Part shown: positions 1 through 11,930 of the stretch, in pieces
Numbering within the stretch: the stretch's first letter is position 1
Layout of the letters: every line of letters begins with the position of its first letter
NCBI RefSeq assembly: GCF_051014685.1
Contig: NC_135058.1
Coordinates: 4,440,811 to 4,504,810 of the forward strand
DNA length: 64,000 bases
Source of the DNA: Ptiloglossa arizonensis
Taxonomy: Eukaryota; Arthropoda; Insecta; Hymenoptera; Colletidae
Direction of reading: 5' to 3'
The notes under the pieces: generated by a model
Database searches by the model: none
Told to the model about the DNA's origin: nothing
What the model saw: the letters and a program-made list of their open reading frames with translations, nothing else
Position numbers and translations under genes: made by a program

Positions 1-1130
1 GAAAATATCTGTGGTAAAATCGTTCACAGTCGTGAAATTGACGGATTGAAAATAATAATTACTGATCGAGGCTCCACGAAATAACGCAAAAATATTTTAA
101 CAAATTCTACGCGTTCCAAATGGTAGAGATTTATAATCGACGCGTTATTGGACAAAGATATTTCAATTTTGATGGATATAAATTGAAGTTTGATCACCTT
201 CGACTACAATTCTTTCAGATTTCTCGTTACAACGTTTTACTGTATTTGGTTCGTAAAAATTGTCGATGAATGTGTACTTTCCTGACAAGGAAGAATACAA
301 AGTTTACGATCAAAGATCGAAAGGATCGAGTGTTCGAATTCAACGAACACTTTGAATACATTTTCCGCACTTTCTTTCTTTCTCACCAGTCGCTTTTCTT
401 TGAGAAAGTTGTCCAGACTTCTAAATACGTAGATAGTCACCCGTGAGAAGGAAAGAGAGAGAGAGAGAATCTAATTTGCTCGACGCACGAAAACGAATAA
501 AACGTCTATATTTGGTGTCGATTGCAGCTGGTTACTTTGTAAACACTTCGATCTACAATGTGAACTTCGATGTTTCTTTTCCCGAGTGCCATTAATGGGC
601 ACAGTGACAAGTTTGGAAAAGAGCAATTCGTACGATTTCTCTACGAGCACACTAACGAGACAATAGTGTTTTTCCTTTCGAGAGTATGTATATTGCCCGA
701 AATGATTAGAAGACTGTTCGAACAACGAGTTATTTTCGATAAAGATTTTGCAATTCACTCGTGCTGCGGCGAACATTTGTCGAAAATAATTGTTACAATG
801 TACGTTACTAAAACACGAATCGATGAATCTCGTCGACTATGAACCCGTCGAGCAGACGATAACACTCGAGCGATATCGACGATGGCAATTTGAAAGATTC
901 GTTCGTGGTATGCACGAGATCATGGATGCTTTCGATTCAACGTGGTGACTTTTATTCCGTTCGCAAGCCATGCGCGAAAAGCAAGCTGCATCGATTTATA
1001 TTGAACGGTTTGCGGTTCGATGCATTTTCCTTGTTTCGCGCCGGGCCATCTGAATCAGTTCGGAAAAATGTTTCGCATCGAATACACATTTTTCCCGTCG
1101 AAAGAGAGGGATTCCGTACAATACTGGATC
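1..1130. other. Unique non-coding sequence, left edge
   Basis: AT-rich, CpG-containing sequence with only short open frames on both strands. None resembles a known protein or continues across splice-like junctions that I could follow. The only structured element is a short GA run. The last 100 bases lead into the degenerate first copy of the 159-bp array. Confidence 0.6.
454..468. repeat. (GA)n microsatellite
   Basis: A short uninterrupted GA dinucleotide run, about seven units, follows a purine-rich lead-in. It is too short to say more. Confidence 0.8.
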
Positions 1131-2178
1131 GCGAGGTAATATCAACTTTTCGAATATTTTCTCGTTTATTCCAGTAGAGGTCAATTTTATGCATTTAGAC
1201 GCGTTAGAAATATTTCTTCGTTGGTCTCTTAATTAAAATCTCTACGAGCACGGTAAACCATTCTCGAATATACGAATTTCTATTTTTCTTTCCGATACAG
1301 GTTCACGAGGTAATGTCAAGATCAGGGACAGAGGTCAATTTTGTGCACCAAACCTCGTTACAAATATTTCGCTTCTTCGTTGGTCTCTTAATCAAAATTT
1401 CTACGAACATGGTAAACCATTCTCGAATATACGAATTTCTATTTTTCTTTCCGATACAGGTTCACGAGGTAATGTCAAGATCAGGGACAGAGGTCAATTT
1501 TGTGCACCAAACCTCGTTACAAATATTTCGCTTCTTCGTTGGTCTCTTAATCAAAATTTCTACGAACATGGTAAACCATTCTCGAATATACGAATTTCTA
1601 TTTTTCTTTCCGATACAGGTTCACGAGGTAATGTCAAGATCAGGGACAGAGGTCAATTTTGTGCACCAAACCTCGTTAGAAATATTTCGCTTCTTCGTTG
1701 GTCTCTTAATTAAAATCTCTACTAGCACGGTAAACCATTCTCGAATATACGAATTTCTATTTTTCTTTCCGATACAGGTTCACGAGGTAATGTCAAGATC
1801 AGGGACAGAGGTCAATTTTGTGCACCAAACCTCGTTAGAAATATTTCGCTTGTTCGTTGGTCTCTTAATTAAAATCTCTACTAGCACGGTAAACCATTCT
1901 CGAATATACGAATTTCTATTTTTCTTTCCGATACAGGTTCACGAGGTAATGTCAAGATCAGGGACAGAGGTCAATTTTGTGCACCAAACCTCGTTACAAA
2001 TATTTCGCTTCTTCGTTGGTCTCTTAATCAAAATTTCTACGAACATGGTAAACCATTCTCGAATATACGAATTTCTATTTTTCTTTCCGATACAGGTTCA
2101 CGAGGTAATGTCAAGATCAGGGACAGAGGTCAATTTTGTGCACCAAACCTCGTTAGAAATATTTCGCTTGTTCGTTAG
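1131..2178 (+). repeat. 159-bp tandem array (about 6.5 copies) with an open frame
   Basis: The anchor TTCACGAGGTAATGTC recurs at 1302, 1461, 1620, 1779, 1938 and 2097, exactly 159 bp apart. A degenerate copy precedes 1302 and the last copy is truncated near 2178. Copies differ by a few substitutions that sort into two variants (for example TTACAAATATT versus TTAGAAATATT). Because 159 is 53 codons, an ATG frame at 1313-2269 stays open for 318 residues as near-identical 53-residue repeats rich in F, I and V. Each unit also carries a long pyrimidine tract ending GATACAG, nine bases before GAG|GTAATG, which looks like an acceptor-donor pair. I regard this as a minisatellite with a fortuitous ORF, although a repeat protein or exon cannot be excluded. 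Confidence 0.95.
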
Positions 2179-3166
2179 TCCGATTCTCGTATATTCGAAT
2201 TGTTCTTTTTCTCTCTCATTACGGCGAACAAAGTCGTCGAATGAACAGTTATGCAAAGTAATCCCGTAACAAGTGGCACGATGAAATTGATCATCGGTGT
2301 GAAATTAAACGGGAAAATATACCGTCGGAATATTTTTGTGGAAAATGTGTGTTGCGGAGATTCACACGTGCGTTTAAATACGGCGCGTTTAATCTATTTC
2401 GTTCGAACGTATTCAGAAAAACATTCGTTCGCGGAGAAATCCATAGAAAGTGGGGAAACTCCGTTCCGCGAGTATTTTCAAAGCAATTTTTGTCCCGAAG
2501 ATAAAGCCTCCTACGAACGAATTTAACTCCGCGTGTTTTCTTTCTTTCTTTCTTTCTTTCTTTTTTTTTTCTTTCTTTTATTTATATTTCCAACATAGAA
2601 TCGTTCCCTCGTTTGTACCGTTCGTCGCGGGACGGCCCGTACAAATGTCCTGCATTATGTCAAATACGCTCCGTTAAATGTGAGAAATATTTAAGCGACT
2701 AGTACACGGTACACGTTAAATTATCCCCGGAATGCGTCTATTTACGCACGAGGCGTCGTCGCGGTGTATCAGTGCAGTCTTTGAGACCATAAATTCTCCG
2801 TAGTCGGCATGTAAAAGCTTGGTGAAAAAGGTGCGAGTGCCGCGACGAAGAATGCACTCGCGAAGCTTCTTCTCGGGGAAAAAGGATCCAGCGGTTTTTT
2901 CTTTTTAATTCCCCGGCGACTTCGTCGCGAGTCGGTTTCTCAAAAGAATTTTTTTTATCCGCTCGATCGAGCGCGCTTCCTTCCTTTTCTACGGGTATTT
3001 CTAACGCGAGTTTAACACTTTCTTGTCCACCGGTACTCCAAAGCGTCGTTATTTATTTTAACCCGTATTATGAAATATTATTGACTCGAGTTACCTTCGA
3101 GTGTACGTGTGTATTTATTTACTTTCCATTCGTGCACGGTTCTCGTACAGATTTACAAAGTGCATG
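2179..3166. other. Unique non-coding sequence
   Basis: No convincing coding region. It includes a TTTC microsatellite at 2536-2580 and a T-rich tract near 2900. A TCAGT initiator-like word at about 2768 has no supporting promoter context. Confidence 0.55.
2536..2580. repeat. (TTTC)n microsatellite with T run
   Basis: Tandem TTTC units interrupted by a run of T. The strand is entirely pyrimidine over about 40 bases. Confidence 0.85.
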
Positions 3167-3595
3167 CATCGAGTGCAGCATCGATAGCGTCTGAAATATT
3201 TTTTAAATAGTGGAAGAAAATATTGTACCATCGAATATCACTTGAAATAATCGAGTGCAATATTGAGTGCAGCATCGGTAGTGTCTGAAATATTTTTTCC
3301 AATGAAGATCATTTTTTAAATAGTGGAAGAAAAGATTGTACCATCGAATATCACTTGAAATAATCGAGTGCAGTATTGAGTGCAGCATCGGTAGTGTCTG
3401 AAATATTTTTTCCAATGAAGATCATTTTTTAAATAGTGGAAGAAAGTATTGTACCATTGAATATCACTTGAAATAATCGAGTGCAGTATTGAGTGCAGCA
3501 TCGGTAGTGTCTGAAATATTTTTTCCAATGAAGATCATTTTTTAAATAGTGGAAGAAAGTATTGTACCATCGAATATCACTTGAAATAATCGATT
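3167..3595. repeat. 113-bp tandem array (about 3.7 copies)
   Basis: AGCATCGGTAGTGTCTGAAA recurs at 3271, 3384 and 3497, exactly 113 bp apart, after a shorter first copy near 3176. Each unit ends with the block ATCACTTGAAATAATCGA. The copies are almost identical, which implies recent amplification. Two overlapping 70-residue minus-strand frames only restate the repeat and are not evidence of a gene. Confidence 0.95.
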
Positions 3596-4689
3596 AACTT
3601 TGTACACCACCTATGCAGTGCTTTCAAGTATGCATTATTGTTCTAAGAAAAATAAAAATAAAATGTAAGAATGCTCGCACTTTGTGTTAGTGTATTCTTG
3701 ATTGTTTAGGATCCAACAAAGAGGGTAGGCTCGAAATAGAGCACTTTTCAACAAATTTGCGAACGAAAGGAACTCCTTGAAAATACTATAGCATATTCGA
3801 AATTAGATCTAACAATAGCGTAATTTCTTCGCATCGTTGAATATCACCCTATACACTACAGTTAACTCCAACTTTCCGCATTATTTTCCTTTTCGTTTTA
3901 CTTTCTCCTGTCGCTAATACGTCTCTATTCGTAAGAAAGAAGTATTATTACAAATTGACTCGGACCACGAATTGGAGCAAGAGTTATTATCGTTACCATT
4001 TAACGATCAAATCGGCACAGTTGAACGTTTCGATCCAAGAACTGTATTCTGTTCTGTGCAAGGTGATTCCTAAAACGTACAACGTACAACACGATAAGCT
4101 TAGAATCTTAATAATTCTAAGCTGCAGATTAGAATACCAATAGAACAAAAAAAAAAAAAAGGAACAGAGTACCTCGTAACAAACGATGCAAAAAGTCATT
4201 TTATATAATACTCACAGTTATAATACTCGCAGCACGAACGGACACTTTGAACTCCATTCGTGACCAGGTACGTTATCGTTCGATTAAACCGAAGAGACAG
4301 CCACCCGAAAAATCCCGGAATGGGAAGATGAACGATATCTCGGAGCACGCGACACCGAGTCGACACGAATTTTCGTATAAAAGTGGACCGTAGGTAATAA
4401 CCTGCTGAAGGGCCCCGAACCTCGTAACAAGGTCTTCAATCAGCGCACCTCGTTTCCCGAGGGCCGAATCGTTATTTCCGTCCCGTCGTCGTTCTTTTTT
4501 TTTCTCTCCTCTTTTCTCCTTTTTTCTTTCTTTTTTTTCCCCTCATTTTCCCCGCTGTCCGTCGTTTTTCTTCTTCGCGTCGCTCCAGCTCGCGCGATTC
4601 CAGGCCAATAATCATCGCACACGCTCAGGTGGCTCGAGCAGATTCGACGACACGTAAAATTCAGCCTCGTGTCCTCGCGTGTTCCTGTC
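3596..4689. other. Unique non-coding sequence with low-complexity tracts
   Basis: Contains a 14-base A run at 4147-4160 and a pyrimidine-only stretch (T and C) at about 4492-4555. The right part, about 4380-4660, is more GC-balanced and could be conserved non-coding DNA. No gene is recognised. Confidence 0.5.
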
Positions 4690-4927
4690 CCGCTCCCTTC
4701 GCGTTAGACCACTCCGTACCCCCCTCTCCCTTCGCGTTAGACCTCTGCGTACCCCCTCTCCCTTCGCGTTAGACCTCTGCGTACCCCCTCTCCCTTCGCG
4801 TTAGACCTCTGCGTACCTCCCTCTCTCCCTTCGCGTCAGACCTCTCCGTACCTCCCTCTCTCCCTTCGCGTCAGACCTCTCCGTACCCCCTCTCCCTTCG
4901 CGTTAGACCTCTCCGTACCCCCTCTCT
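4690..4927. repeat. 32-35-bp minisatellite (7 copies)
   Basis: TTCGCGTTAGACCTCT or its GTCAGA variant starts at 4698, 4731, 4763, 4795, 4830, 4865 and 4897. Spacing changes between 32 and 35 bp because the CCCTCTC linker varies. The array is GC-rich and pyrimidine-skewed, unlike its surroundings. It is likely to vary in copy number between individuals. Confidence 0.95.
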
Positions 4928-5440
4928 CGCTCTATCCTCCTCACGTGGCCCGTTTCCTTCGAAACGAAGCGCGACCGCGCAGGTCCCGCGAAATTCGAGA
5001 TCTCGTGATCCATCGACGCGCGAGTTTCCTTCCGTTCTATTATCCACGCGTGTTTTTCACCGTTCGCCTCCATCTGGCGAGGTTTGATGGGCTCCCGTAA
5101 CTCGATTGAAACTCCATCGAGGAGAGAAGCAAGCCGTCCTTGCAGCTGCACCGTCGAGGAGGGAACACGCTCGCGCCGCGAGATTACCCCGTCCTTGAGG
5201 CCAGCGGCAAATTTCCGCGTAATGGAAATCGATATTAATGGCTTCCGGAAGCGATTTAACGAAGCGCCGCGTCTCGATTGTTTATTAGAGCTGCGCGCGA
5301 AACCTACGCTCCGCGTAGACCTTCGAAACGAGTTTTTTCCAATTGAGTTTCGATCGCGCCGATGGCTATCGTTGACACTTTATTCGCGAAAAATTTATCC
5401 GAGCCCCACCCACCGAAGTGACAAAAAATGTTAACTGTTC
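4928..5440. other. Unique GC-balanced sequence
   Basis: Frames of 82 residues (minus, to 5151) and 116 residues (plus, 5084-5434) overlap each other, as expected by chance at this base composition. I found no domain in either. Confidence 0.45.
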
Positions 5441-5760
5441 GGGATTCCTCTTCTGGGAAAATTATATCGAAAGTGTACGTGTAATGTAAAGCCGTGGGTG
5501 TGCGCGTATGTCCAATCGGAATCCTTTTGTGGAAAAAGTGTACTAAATATATTGTATACATAATGTAGAATTGTACTACTGTACGCATAAGTTCTAGTCG
5601 AGGTCCTCTTCTGGAGAAACCTCGTTAAAAGTACGTATCGTATAAAGTCGTAGGTGTACGTACGAGCTCTAATCGAGGTATTCTTCCGGGAAAATTATAC
5701 ACTAAAAATATATGTATAATCTGAAGTCATAGGTGAACGTGTAAGCTGCGATTAAATTAT
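5441..5760. repeat. Degenerate 75-82-bp tandem repeat (4 copies)
   Basis: A block of the type GGATTCCTCTTCTGGGAAAA, followed by a block resembling GTACGTGTAATGTAAAG, recurs with starts near 5442, 5518, 5600 and 5675. The copies are diverged, so this is an old array. Confidence 0.75.
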
Positions 5761-8190
5761 TATTTCATTCGTCATTAATCCGTTCGGTCTAAAGAATCGG
5801 ACTCGTGGTTGTCGACATCGAGACAATTGTACGCGTCGAGCGGAGAATATTACGGTTACAAATGTAACAGCACTCTCGCGTAATGAATATTCTAGTAAAA
5901 TGTCAAAAATCGCTGAGTCAGTGTCACAGTCCACGTAAAGCGCGAATACCCGAAGGTTGAATGGGTAAGATGTATAATACGATAAGTAAATATTTAATTT
6001 TAAATTAAAAAGAGTACTTGTTACTTTACACTTGTATAATCTCGGCGAAGTTATTCTCGAAGAGACCGAACTGTACGATTCGAAACATTGAAAATTTTTC
6101 GCTATTTTCCGCGACGATAATTCAAGCGTCGATGACTCTAATAATTCAAGTGTCGTTATACGTGGATTAAACGCGAGTCGATGATCGAAGAACGTAAAAT
6201 AAGTTACAAATAATACGATCGAAAGGCCACACAGTGTTCTTAATGTATTACGGTTACATAGTTGAAACGTGATTTTCACTGTTTGTAGTTATTGACTCTC
6301 AAGTATCGATTCTCAAGTATCGACTCGAACGGTACACCGCGTGCGGTGAACGCCCATGGGCGTTCGGCGAACACGGTCGTTAAACGCGACCACAGGAATT
6401 CCGCACGCGGCACGTGCCGAGCCTTCGAATCTCAACATCGTTTAGGGTTAAACGTCCTGTCGAGCGCCGCAGGTCTTTCTCGCGCATTCTGGCACAGGAG
6501 CTCACGTCGTGCTAAACTCGTCGTTTCAATCACTAAATATGTAGTGGGTATTTTTAGTAACCGCCGTGCTAATTAGTTTTAGATCGAGCTAATAAAAGGT
6601 TCGGATGCGTTTTGATGTTACATATGTCGGAGTAAAAGCGTAAATTGCAGTAACTGTATCGACTTACCACTGAATTGTATACACTTGTATCGTGTGTATT
6701 AACAACTCGTGCTCGAGGTCTTGGTAAAACTCGTGCATTAAAACGTTATATTTACTGTTACTGGCACGTATGTACACGTACACGCCGGTAAATGTATGTA
6801 CTCACCGACACGCGTCAATAAAAGCATTACTAACGGTTATGCAATTTCACGAAAGTTTATAAATTTCGTAAGAGTTCCATGCAGTTTCGTAAAACGGTTC
6901 TTAAAATTATTCGAAATACACGCGAAATACCTAAATCAGGCTAAACGTGTCCCTCTTTATCTTTGAGGTTATGTCAGATAACACGACGCCCGAGATTAGA
7001 TTATCGAATCGTTATCAATTAATTAAGTTCGCACTTTTACTGCTCGCGGAGCTATATAGTTACACACCGAGTCGATCAATTTTAGTTGAGAACGATTCGA
7101 TAAAATTATTGGAAAAATTTATCTCCCGGGGAATCCTGTACGCATTGCGTGTAAAAAAAAAATGTAGTTACGAAACAGGTACAGATACGATAGATTTCTC
7201 TCGAAACACTCCTAGAAATTTTCCGCGAGATTTCTTTCAAAATTCGTTTCTCGATGTTTCTCGAAACTAGCGTGCCATTTTTAACGAAAACTCGGAGTAC
7301 CGTTTACGAAATGAATTTTTCTTCGTTGCTTATAGTGTTCAAGAGTCTTCGTTCCGTAAATAATTCAACCGTATTAAATATTGTCTCGCTCTCACGAACA
7401 TACCGAATGTCCCACGGTAATGGTCTCGAGTAAATATTAAATGAAAGTTGAAGGGTTTCAAGATCGATGTTACGTATTCAACGTGATATTTTTAATCGGT
7501 GGTGATGTTCCTCGCTCTCGCAGCAGCAGTTGTTTTTCTAAATAGAATTATAGATATTTCTGTATAGCTTCGAAAAGGACAAGATTCATTCGTTACGTAT
7601 GTAACGATGATGACGCAATATTCTAGGTATGTACATCGAATAGAGTTGCACTAAGCTTCGATAATCAAAATAATTTTCCACTGCTCCCGATACGAGTGTA
7701 TTCGTAGAATTCTTAATCTTCCAAGAATATTTTACTTTCTTATCTTGACAACGATTTCAAAATCGATCGTACTCCGTCGAAAGCATCAATCGACAAAACG
7801 ATCACGGACGACCTTTAATATTGGTTCATTGTAATCCGACCAGATTCGTTGTACCGGTGGAATTTACAATTTGCTGACACTCCGTGACAATGTAAAATCG
7901 CACGCGCGTCGTATATCACGAAAATAGGGTCAGTGTAAGACTCGCGGCTCTGATGAAATACCATTTAAATCTCCACGTACACGCGTCGGTGCAAAATAGT
8001 TCTTGCTAAACTTCGGAACTCGTTATGATACGTGCTCGTGAAAAGAATCGTAATACGAACGAGTAAAATCGTTCGTCTCCGAGTTACGAAACATCGAATC
8101 GTTATTCGCGCGAGGCTATTCAATGGCAAAGAAATACAAGAGAATCGAACGATACGGATTAAGCAGTTTTATCGATCTCTTCGTCTACGC
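5761..8190. other. Unique non-coding sequence
   Basis: AT-rich sequence with stop codons in all frames except for one 175-codon minus-strand frame (5752-6279) that lacks an early ATG. A short direct repeat of TCAAGTATCGA occurs at about 6299-6324, and a perfect 18-bp palindrome lies at 6348-6365. No gene is recognised. Confidence 0.5.
6348..6365. other. Perfect 18-bp palindrome
   Basis: GAACGCCCATGGGCGTTC equals its own reverse complement. A perfect palindrome of this length could be a dimeric protein-binding site, but there is no supporting context. Confidence 0.8.
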
Positions 8191-9430
8191 AAGATGTCCA
8201 GAAATTGGTGTATCAATCCCTGGAAGAGAAATCTTTCGACAAACTGGACGATCCAATTAATTAGAGCAATAGAGACCAATAAATATAAGATGTCAGCACA
8301 GATCTAGATTCAGTGAACCGTATGACCGCTTGGCCACCAGTTTCACCAATTCCTTGTACGTCTAACTAGACCACTAGGAATTAGAATATTCTTTCGTAGA
8401 AAGAAAAAAATCTCGCGACAATCTGGGCGATTTAATTAATTGGGGCAATGGAGACAGACCGATAAATAGAGGATGAGCTCAGTTCCAGACTCGACGAACA
8501 ATACGAGCAGCAATTCGTCACCAGTTTCACCGATTCCTTCCTTTGCGATCGAGACCATCGGAAATTATGATTATCAGGATCGTAGAAAAGGAATCTTTCG
8601 ATAATCGGTTCGATTAATTAAAAGAATAGAAGACGTAACTAACAATTCGTGGTAAGTTTCGTCGCAGAGGAAGAAACTTTGTGTTAAGCTACCAGAAATT
8701 AGCAACCTAGATCGAGCAACCTAGTACTATATTGTTCAATGTAGTACTCTTCGGTAAATTTTATCGAACGACAAAACTTACCGAGCAATCTAATACTATA
8801 CTGTTCGATAAGTTTCATCCAACGACAAAACATTAAACAACCTAGTACTCTTTAATAAGTATTATCGAACGACAAAACATTAAACAACTTAGTACTCTTT
8901 AATAAGTATTATCGAACGACAAAACTTATCGAACAACCTAATATTGATCCCTAAAAGAAAAAATCTCTCGACAATCTGCTCGATTCGATTAATTGAAAAA
9001 ATAAAGATCGACAAATATAATATAAGACCTAGTCTCAGATACCGCGAAACATACGGCCAATTGGTATCAGTTCCTTCCAATATGCCCTGGACCACCAGAA
9101 ATTAGGGTATCAGAGTCCCTGAAAGAAGAATCTCTCGACAATCTGCTCGATTCGATTAATTGGAAAAATAAAGATCAATAAATATAATATAAAAGAATCT
9201 CAGATCCAGCGAAACATACGGCCAATTGGTATCAATTTCTTCCAATATGCCTTGTACCACCAGAAATTAGAGTATCGGAGTCCCTGAAAGAAGAATGTCT
9301 CGACAATCTGTGCGATCCAATTAATCACAGCGATAGTGGCCGGTAAATAGAAGGTACGGGTTGAAATCCAGAGCCAACGAACCATACGGCCAATACGTTT
9401 CCCCTCTGGATTACTCGGTTACAGATTGCA
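8191..9430. repeat. Degenerate 165-190-bp tandem array (6 copies)
   Basis: The core AATCTYTCGACAATCTG recurs near 8231, 8412, 8602, 8962, 9129 and 9294. Each core is followed by an AATTAATTGG-like block, then CCAGCGAAACATACGGCCAA and CCACCAGAAATTAG. Spacing is 181, 190, then (after an internal insertion) 167 and 165 bp. Copies at 8962-9294 are the most similar to each other, and the left copies are more diverged. A second, shorter array interrupts the third copy. Confidence 0.9.
8700..8945. repeat. 47-bp tandem repeat nested in the larger array
   Basis: CGACAAAACATTAAACAACC-type units begin at 8823, 8870 and 8917, exactly 47 bp apart. More diverged units (CAACCTAGTACTATA) lie upstream from about 8700. 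The array sits inside one copy of the larger array, so it arose after that copy existed. Confidence 0.9.
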
Positions 9431-10540
9431 ACGATTGAATGGAATTGGTCGGATAATTCGCCCGTAAGGATCTCCGAGCGCCAATAAGCGAAAGTATCGC
9501 GGAGATAGGTGCAGCACGGTGCTGGTAACAAACGGAAATCGGGTAATCGATTGTAGGAAGCGATCGAAAGCGACGATCCGCTCGAGAGTTACGTCTACGG
9601 GTGTCTCGATCGGGAACGCGTTAAAAAGTTCGGTGAAGGGAAAATGTCATTAATGGCGACGACGACGACGAGGAGACGACGACAACGACCGGTGGCGAGT
9701 CGGTGTGTGCGTCTCGTGCAGTTATTTCGCGAGCAAATGCTTTCTCCGAGGAGGAAGGCCTCTCCGAGAACGTCCTTTCTCTCTAAGGACGTCGGGTGCT
9801 GGGAGAGTTCGTCTCAAGGCCGTTGCACTTGCGCAGGAACTCGACGCTCGGTTGCGCTTTAAGGATCAAGGAGGAAAAGCGAAATTCAAGAGAACTCGTA
9901 CCCGCGTCGTACACTCGGGAACAATGGGCCGATTCGTCGTGCGAATCGAAAGCGGATTCGAACATTCGAAAGAAACGCGACCTTCGGCTGTTGCTTCCGG
10001 TCTGGTGTCGATCGTCTCGCTCTTGGAGTACTCTACCTTTTTCATTGCGGGATGAATAGACGGATACGATCGTGTTTCTCCTATTCGTTTTAATTCGAAG
10101 TCGATTCTCTCCCGGTGACTATTCAAACGGATAGAAGAATAATGTATAGGTAGTATTTTGATCGAGATTTTGTACGATAAGAATCAACGAGATACAAAGT
10201 GTCTCTGTGGTGAATGTAAAAGAAGAGAGAGAGAGAGTCTCGAGAAAAGATTTTATAGCAGTCTCCCTTTACAAAAAAGAATTGGTGATCTGAATTTTTC
10301 AGAAAGATTATTTACGCTATTGGTAAGGATTTTGTATTAATCGATGACTGATAATTATCGTTAGAATTTTTCTTTCATTGTGAACGTATTGTACCTTCGT
10401 GGGAAAACACTTTATGGGATGAATATAGTCGCTTTTTGAAACCACCGAGTGCATAAGGATTGACTACAGTCGTAAAGGGTTAAGCGTGCTATCAGATCTC
10501 CCATTTGTTAATATTTATAACAGTTCCTTCACTGTGGTCC
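9431..10540. other. Unique sequence with a GAC-rich patch
   Basis: Imperfect GAC/ACG triplets at about 9657-9690 create short T- and R-rich frames on the plus strand. Frames of 72, 116 and 87 residues overlap in three phases and are chance products. No domain is recognised. Confidence 0.45.
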
Positions 10541-11110
10541 GTTCAGTTGGTTTTACATTTATGTTTATACATTTACTTCGTGCAGTAACATTGCTGGGGA
10601 GATTTACAAGCAGCCTTTGACCGTATCGCGCCTTTACAAATTAGTGCAATAACTCTCGGTTATTACATGCTCACTTTCTTGATAATTACTCAATAAAGAT
10701 GTTGCAATACCTCGCTACTTAATAGATGTTATAATATACAATAATAATAATAATAATAATCTTCCTCGAAGATAAATCTCAGTCTACTAACGGTTCCCTG
10801 TCGTTTTCTTCTATTTTTCTAATCGCAATAACTTTCGAGCCGTACAAACAGCCTCTGTTATAATACGTGGACTAGTAACTACGCGATAAAGACATTATAA
10901 TAACGATAGTAATATTCGTCGACGATAAATCTCGAATCGAGTCCAGTCACCGTGTCCTGTTTCCTTTTTTCCCTTATTTATTATCGCGCTTTTGTTTCGT
11001 GTTTTAACCTCGAAGATTTCAAAGCAGCCTTTGGACGGATCACGCCTTTACGCATTGCTGCACTTTCCTGTAATCGCTCGATAAAAACAGTGTAATAATA
11101 ATCACCGTCT
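10541..11110. repeat. Degenerate tandem repeat (3 copies, 175-238 bp)
   Basis: The word CAGCCTYTG, followed by a CGCCTTTACA-like segment, an ACTCGATAAA-like segment and an AATAATAAT/GATAAATCTC segment, occurs near 10611, 10849 and 11024. The copies are strongly diverged. An (ATA)n microsatellite lies at 10741-10760. Confidence 0.65.
10741..10760. repeat. (ATA)n microsatellite
   Basis: About seven uninterrupted ATA units. Confidence 0.85.
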
Positions 11111-11189
11111 ATCGAGACACCCGTTCCCAATAAACGAACGCAAACAAGCGTTACGCATCCCTACTCTACCGGTACCGACCGATCACGCA

Positions 11190-11930
11190 TTGAACTCATC
11201 GCGATCATCGAGGGTTTTCTCCGAACACGAGATCGATCGTTCGGTGACACTGTTTCGATTCGAACTGATATTCGAACCTGGAAAGTTTGATATCGATCGT
11301 TTCGATTCGAATCGAGGCTCGAACTTAAAAAGTTTGATTTCTCTACGACTATGGAGAATTTTCTTCGAGCACGAGATCGATCGTTTCGATTCGAACCGAG
11401 ACTCGAACTTCAAAACTTTGATTTCTCTATGACTACGAAAAATGTTCTTCGAGCACGAGATCGATTGTTCGGAGCAACGATCAAACCGAGATTCGAACTT
11501 AAAAAGTTTCAATTCTCTATGGTTATGAAAAATCTTCAAATACGAGATCGATTGTTCGGAGTAACGATCGAACCGAGATTCGAACTTAAAAAGTTTCAAT
11601 TCTCTCTGACTACGAAGAATCTTCTTCGAGCACGAGATCGATCGTTTCGATTCGAACCGAGACTCGAATTTAAAAAGTTTCAATTCCCTATGGTTATGAA
11701 AAATCTTCAAATACGAGATCGATTGTTCGGAGTAACGATCGAACCGAGATTCGAACTTAAACAGTTTCAATTCTCTCTGACTACGAAGAATCTTCTTCGA
11801 GCACGAGATCGATCGTTTCGATTCGAACCGAGACTCGACCTTAAAAAGTATCAATTCTCTCTGACTACGAAGAATCTTCTTCGAGCACGAGACCGATCGT
11901 TTCGATTCGAACCGTGATTCGAATTTAGAA
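11190..11930. repeat. 81-90-bp tandem array open on both strands
   Basis: Units carry CACGAGATCGATCGTTTCGA or a shorter TACGAGATCGATTGTTCGG variant. Anchors lie at 11366, 11450, 11537, 11627, 11708, 11798 and 11882. All spacings (84, 87, 90, 81, 90, 84) are multiples of three. A plus frame (11351-11917, 188 residues) and a minus frame (11183-12070, 295 residues, no ATG at its 5' end) therefore both stay open. The two unit types partly alternate. The simplest reading is a minisatellite built from stop-free units. Confidence 0.9.

Noticed and set aside
5752..6279. 175-codon minus-strand frame in AT-rich unique DNA with a hydrophobic N-terminal segment
   Set aside because: Long for its composition, but it begins at GTG and has no ATG until near its end, so it cannot be a stand-alone eukaryotic CDS. 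No domain or clear exon boundaries. It could only be an internal exon, which I cannot support.
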